Origin: Zobellella iuensis
Lineage (GTDB): Bacteria; Pseudomonadota; Gammaproteobacteria; Enterobacterales; Aeromonadaceae
Assembly (NCBI RefSeq): GCF_016746085.1
Contig: NZ_JAERTZ010000002.1
Location: forward strand, 62,001 to 126,000
Reading direction: 5' to 3'
Length of the DNA stretch: 64,000 bases
Within the stretch, counting starts at the first letter, position 1; every line of letters starts with the position of its first letter. The notes beneath the pieces were generated by a model. It was given only the letters and a program-made list of their open reading frames with translations, was not told where the DNA came from and searched no databases. This document shows, in pieces, positions 62,522-64,000 of the stretch. The position numbers and the translations under genes were made by a program.

Positions 62522-64000
62522 TCAGAGGGCGGTGAGCTTGATCACCATGGCGCTTTGCGGATCCAGCACCGGCATGGCCAGGCCGGCCTCGGCCAGCCAG
62601 TCGCCGCCGGCCACGCAGCCGCCGTCCACCCAGAGTGGCAGCTTCTTCATCACCCCATAGTCGAAGCAGGCGGGGCGCTCCAGCAGCTCGACGCGGTAGC
62701 GCTTGTCGGCGGCCAGGCCGGGCAGGCGCAGGGCGCCGGACAGGGCGTAGCGGGGCAGGGTCAGCTGGCCGACGTAGAACACCGCCTCGCTCCGGTCCGG
62801 GCTGACCACGCCGTGGATCAGCTGGGCCGGATCCGGGCTGTCGAGGCGCACCACCTCGCCGCCGTGCAGCAGCGGGCGCAGCTGCTTGTGCAGGGCGATA
62901 TAGCGGGCGAAGCCCTGGCGCTCGGCCTCGCTTTCCTTCACCGGATCCAGCTCCACCCCCATGTGGCCGAACAGGGCGGTGAGGCCGCGGAAGGCGATGT
63001 CCAGCTCGCGCCGGGTGCTGTGGCTGTGGTGGGTGCCGATATGGGTGCCCATCACCTCGGGCGGGAAGAAGTAGCTCATGCCGCGCTGGATCTGCTGGCG
63101 ATCCAGGGCGTCGTTGTTGTCCGAGGGCCAGAAACGGTGGGCGCGCTTGAGGATCTCGTAATCGACCCGGCCGCCGCCGGAGGCGCAGGATTCGAATTCC
63201 ACCCGCGGATGGCGCCGCTCCAGCTCGTCCAGCAGCCGGTACACCGCCAGGGTCTGGCCGTGCTGGGCCGGGCGGCCCTCGTGGCCGGGCTGCACCAGCT
63301 CCCGGTTCATGTCCCACTTGACGTAGTCGATGTGGTAACGGCCGAGCAGTTCGTCGAAGCGCGCCAGCAGGTAGCCGAACACCTCGGGATTCTGCAGATC
63401 CAGCACGTACTGGAAGCGGCCGGCGGGCTGGCGGTAGCCGGGCAGGGCCAGCAGCCAGTCCGGATGGGCGCGGTACAGATCCGAGTCGGGGTTGATCATC
63501 TCCGGCTCGAACCAGATGCCGAACTCCATGCCCAGCGCCTTGACGTGGGCGATCACCGGCTCCAGGCCCTCGGGGTACTTGCGCTCGTCCAGGTACCAGT
63601 CGCCCAGGGCGGCACGGTCGTGATCCCGGCCCCTGAACCAGCCGTCGTCGATGATGAAGCGCTCCACACCCATTTCCGCCGCCCGGCTGGCCATCTCCAT
63701 GATGTAGGCCGGCGAGTGATCGAAGTAGATGCCTTCCCAGGTGTTGAGGTGCACCGGCCGGGACTTGGCCACCGGCCAGTTGAGGATATGGGCGCGCACG
63801 AAGCAGTGGAACTGGCGGCTCATGCCGGTCAGGCCGGCGTCGCTGTAGCTGGCGTAGAGCCAGGGGGTGGAGCAGGACTCGCCCTCGGCCAGGCGGATCT
63901 CGCCCGGGGCGTACAGGGCCTCGGCCTGCACGAAGCGGCGGCCGTCGCTCTTCACGTCGGCGCGCAGCCGGTGGTTGCCGCTCCAGGCCAGGTGGAAGCC
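62522..64000 (-). CDS. Alpha-galactosidase, GH36 family (5' end outside window)
   Basis: The frame is open to the right edge; the readable 492 residues include GFHLAWSGNHR at the edge, FIIDDGWFRGRDHD, FEPEMINPDS, DYVKWDMNREL with the nucleophile aspartate, and ESCASGGGRVDYEIL with the acid/base aspartate. These are GH36 signatures of Aga/RafA-type enzymes, about 700 residues in full. It lacks a visible signal in this part and probably acts in the cytoplasm on imported raffinose or melibiose. It is first in the minus-strand operon with the ABC importer. Confidence 0.93.
   Translation of the reverse strand, partial: GFHLAWSGNHRLRADVKSDGRRFVQAEALYAPGEIRLAEGESCSTPWLYASYSDAGLTGMSRQFHCFVRAHILNWPVAKSRPVHLNTWEGIYFDHSPAYIMEMASRAAEMGVERFIIDDGWFRGRDHDRAALGDWYLDERKYPEGLEPVIAHVKALGMEFGIWFEPEMINPDSDLYRAHPDWLLALPGYRQPAGRFQYVLDLQNPEVFGYLLARFDELLGRYHIDYVKWDMNRELVQPGHEGRPAQHGQTLAVYRLLDELERRHPRVEFESCASGGGRVDYEILKRAHRFWPSDNNDALDRQQIQRGMSYFFPPEVMGTHIGTHHSHSTRRELDIAFRGLTALFGHMGVELDPVKESEAERQGFARYIALHKQLRPLLHGGEVVRLDSPDPAQLIHGVVSPDRSEAVFYVGQLTLPRYALSGALRLPGLAADKRYRVELLERPACFDYGVMKKLPLWVDGGCVAGGDWLAEAGLAMPVLDPQSAMVIKLTAL

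Overview
The window is a 64-kb stretch of GC-rich gammaproteobacterial chromosome. Gene content and arrangement (pyrBI with an attenuator leader, holD-rimI next to tRNA-Trp, pntAB, a galETKM cluster, MetJ-type boxes) fit a marine or brackish member of the Aeromonadales such as Oceanimonas, Zobellella or Oceanisphaera; this placement is inference, because no rRNA or phylogenetic marker was compared.

Region 1 (1-20.7 kb) is a catabolic locus for cyclic, hydroaromatic-type acids. It opens with the end of a TRAP permease and an overlapping run aroE-aroQ-quiC, which converts quinate or shikimate through 3-dehydroquinate and 3-dehydroshikimate to protocatechuate. It continues with two tripartite tricarboxylate transporter (tctCBA) operons whose tctA genes are nearly identical. 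Between them lie a nu-class glutathione transferase, a second aroE paralogue, two paralogous 3-ketosteroid-dehydrogenase-like flavoenzymes, a short-chain dehydrogenase, a TIM-barrel isomerase/dehydratase, a NIPSNAP protein and a Gfo/Idh/MocA dehydrogenase. An IclR regulator closes the locus. A GAAC-N3-GTTC-like motif recurs in three of its intergenic regions. I read the middle part as an uncharacterised route that oxidises and desaturates hydroxylated cyclohexane or cyclohexene acids towards the protocatechuate trunk.

Region 2 (20.9-28.7 kb) holds DoxX and pirin genes, then an accessory block (LysR, isochorismatase-type hydrolase, XapX, amidohydrolase with a Cys/His-rich tail, MFS exporter, SDR remnant). 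The block is bracketed by two imperfect 63-64-nt direct repeats derived from the 3' end and terminator of a small gene.

Region 3 (28.7-39.9 kb) is mostly housekeeping: a ClC channel, pyrBI with a pyrL-like leader, tRNA-Trp, holD, rimI, an M23 peptidase, a divergent Nramp-family transporter, mtfA and pntAB.

Region 4 (39.86-43.98 kb) is lower in GC and mosaic. It has the 5' end of a group II intron directly after the pntAB terminator, a lysR pseudogene, the folate-independent methionine synthase pair mesD-mesX, a MetR-like regulator, and an IS5-type transposase remnant. MetJ-type boxes lie upstream of both mesX and the regulator, and a MetR-type site lies upstream of the regulator. The methionine synthase therefore appears wired into native methionine control.

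Region 5 (44-47.4 kb) has a membrane-embedded chemotaxis receptor, azlCD and a FabG-like reductase. Region 6 (47.5-64 kb) is a galactose/alpha-galactoside locus: galETKM with a divergent GalR/LacI regulator and a palindromic operator, an aldo/keto reductase divergent from a GH4 alpha-galactosidase, a MelR-like regulator, an oligopeptide-type ABC importer and a GH36 alpha-galactosidase running off the right edge. Imported alpha-galactosides would be cleaved by GH36 or GH4 enzymes and the galactose passed through the Leloir pathway.
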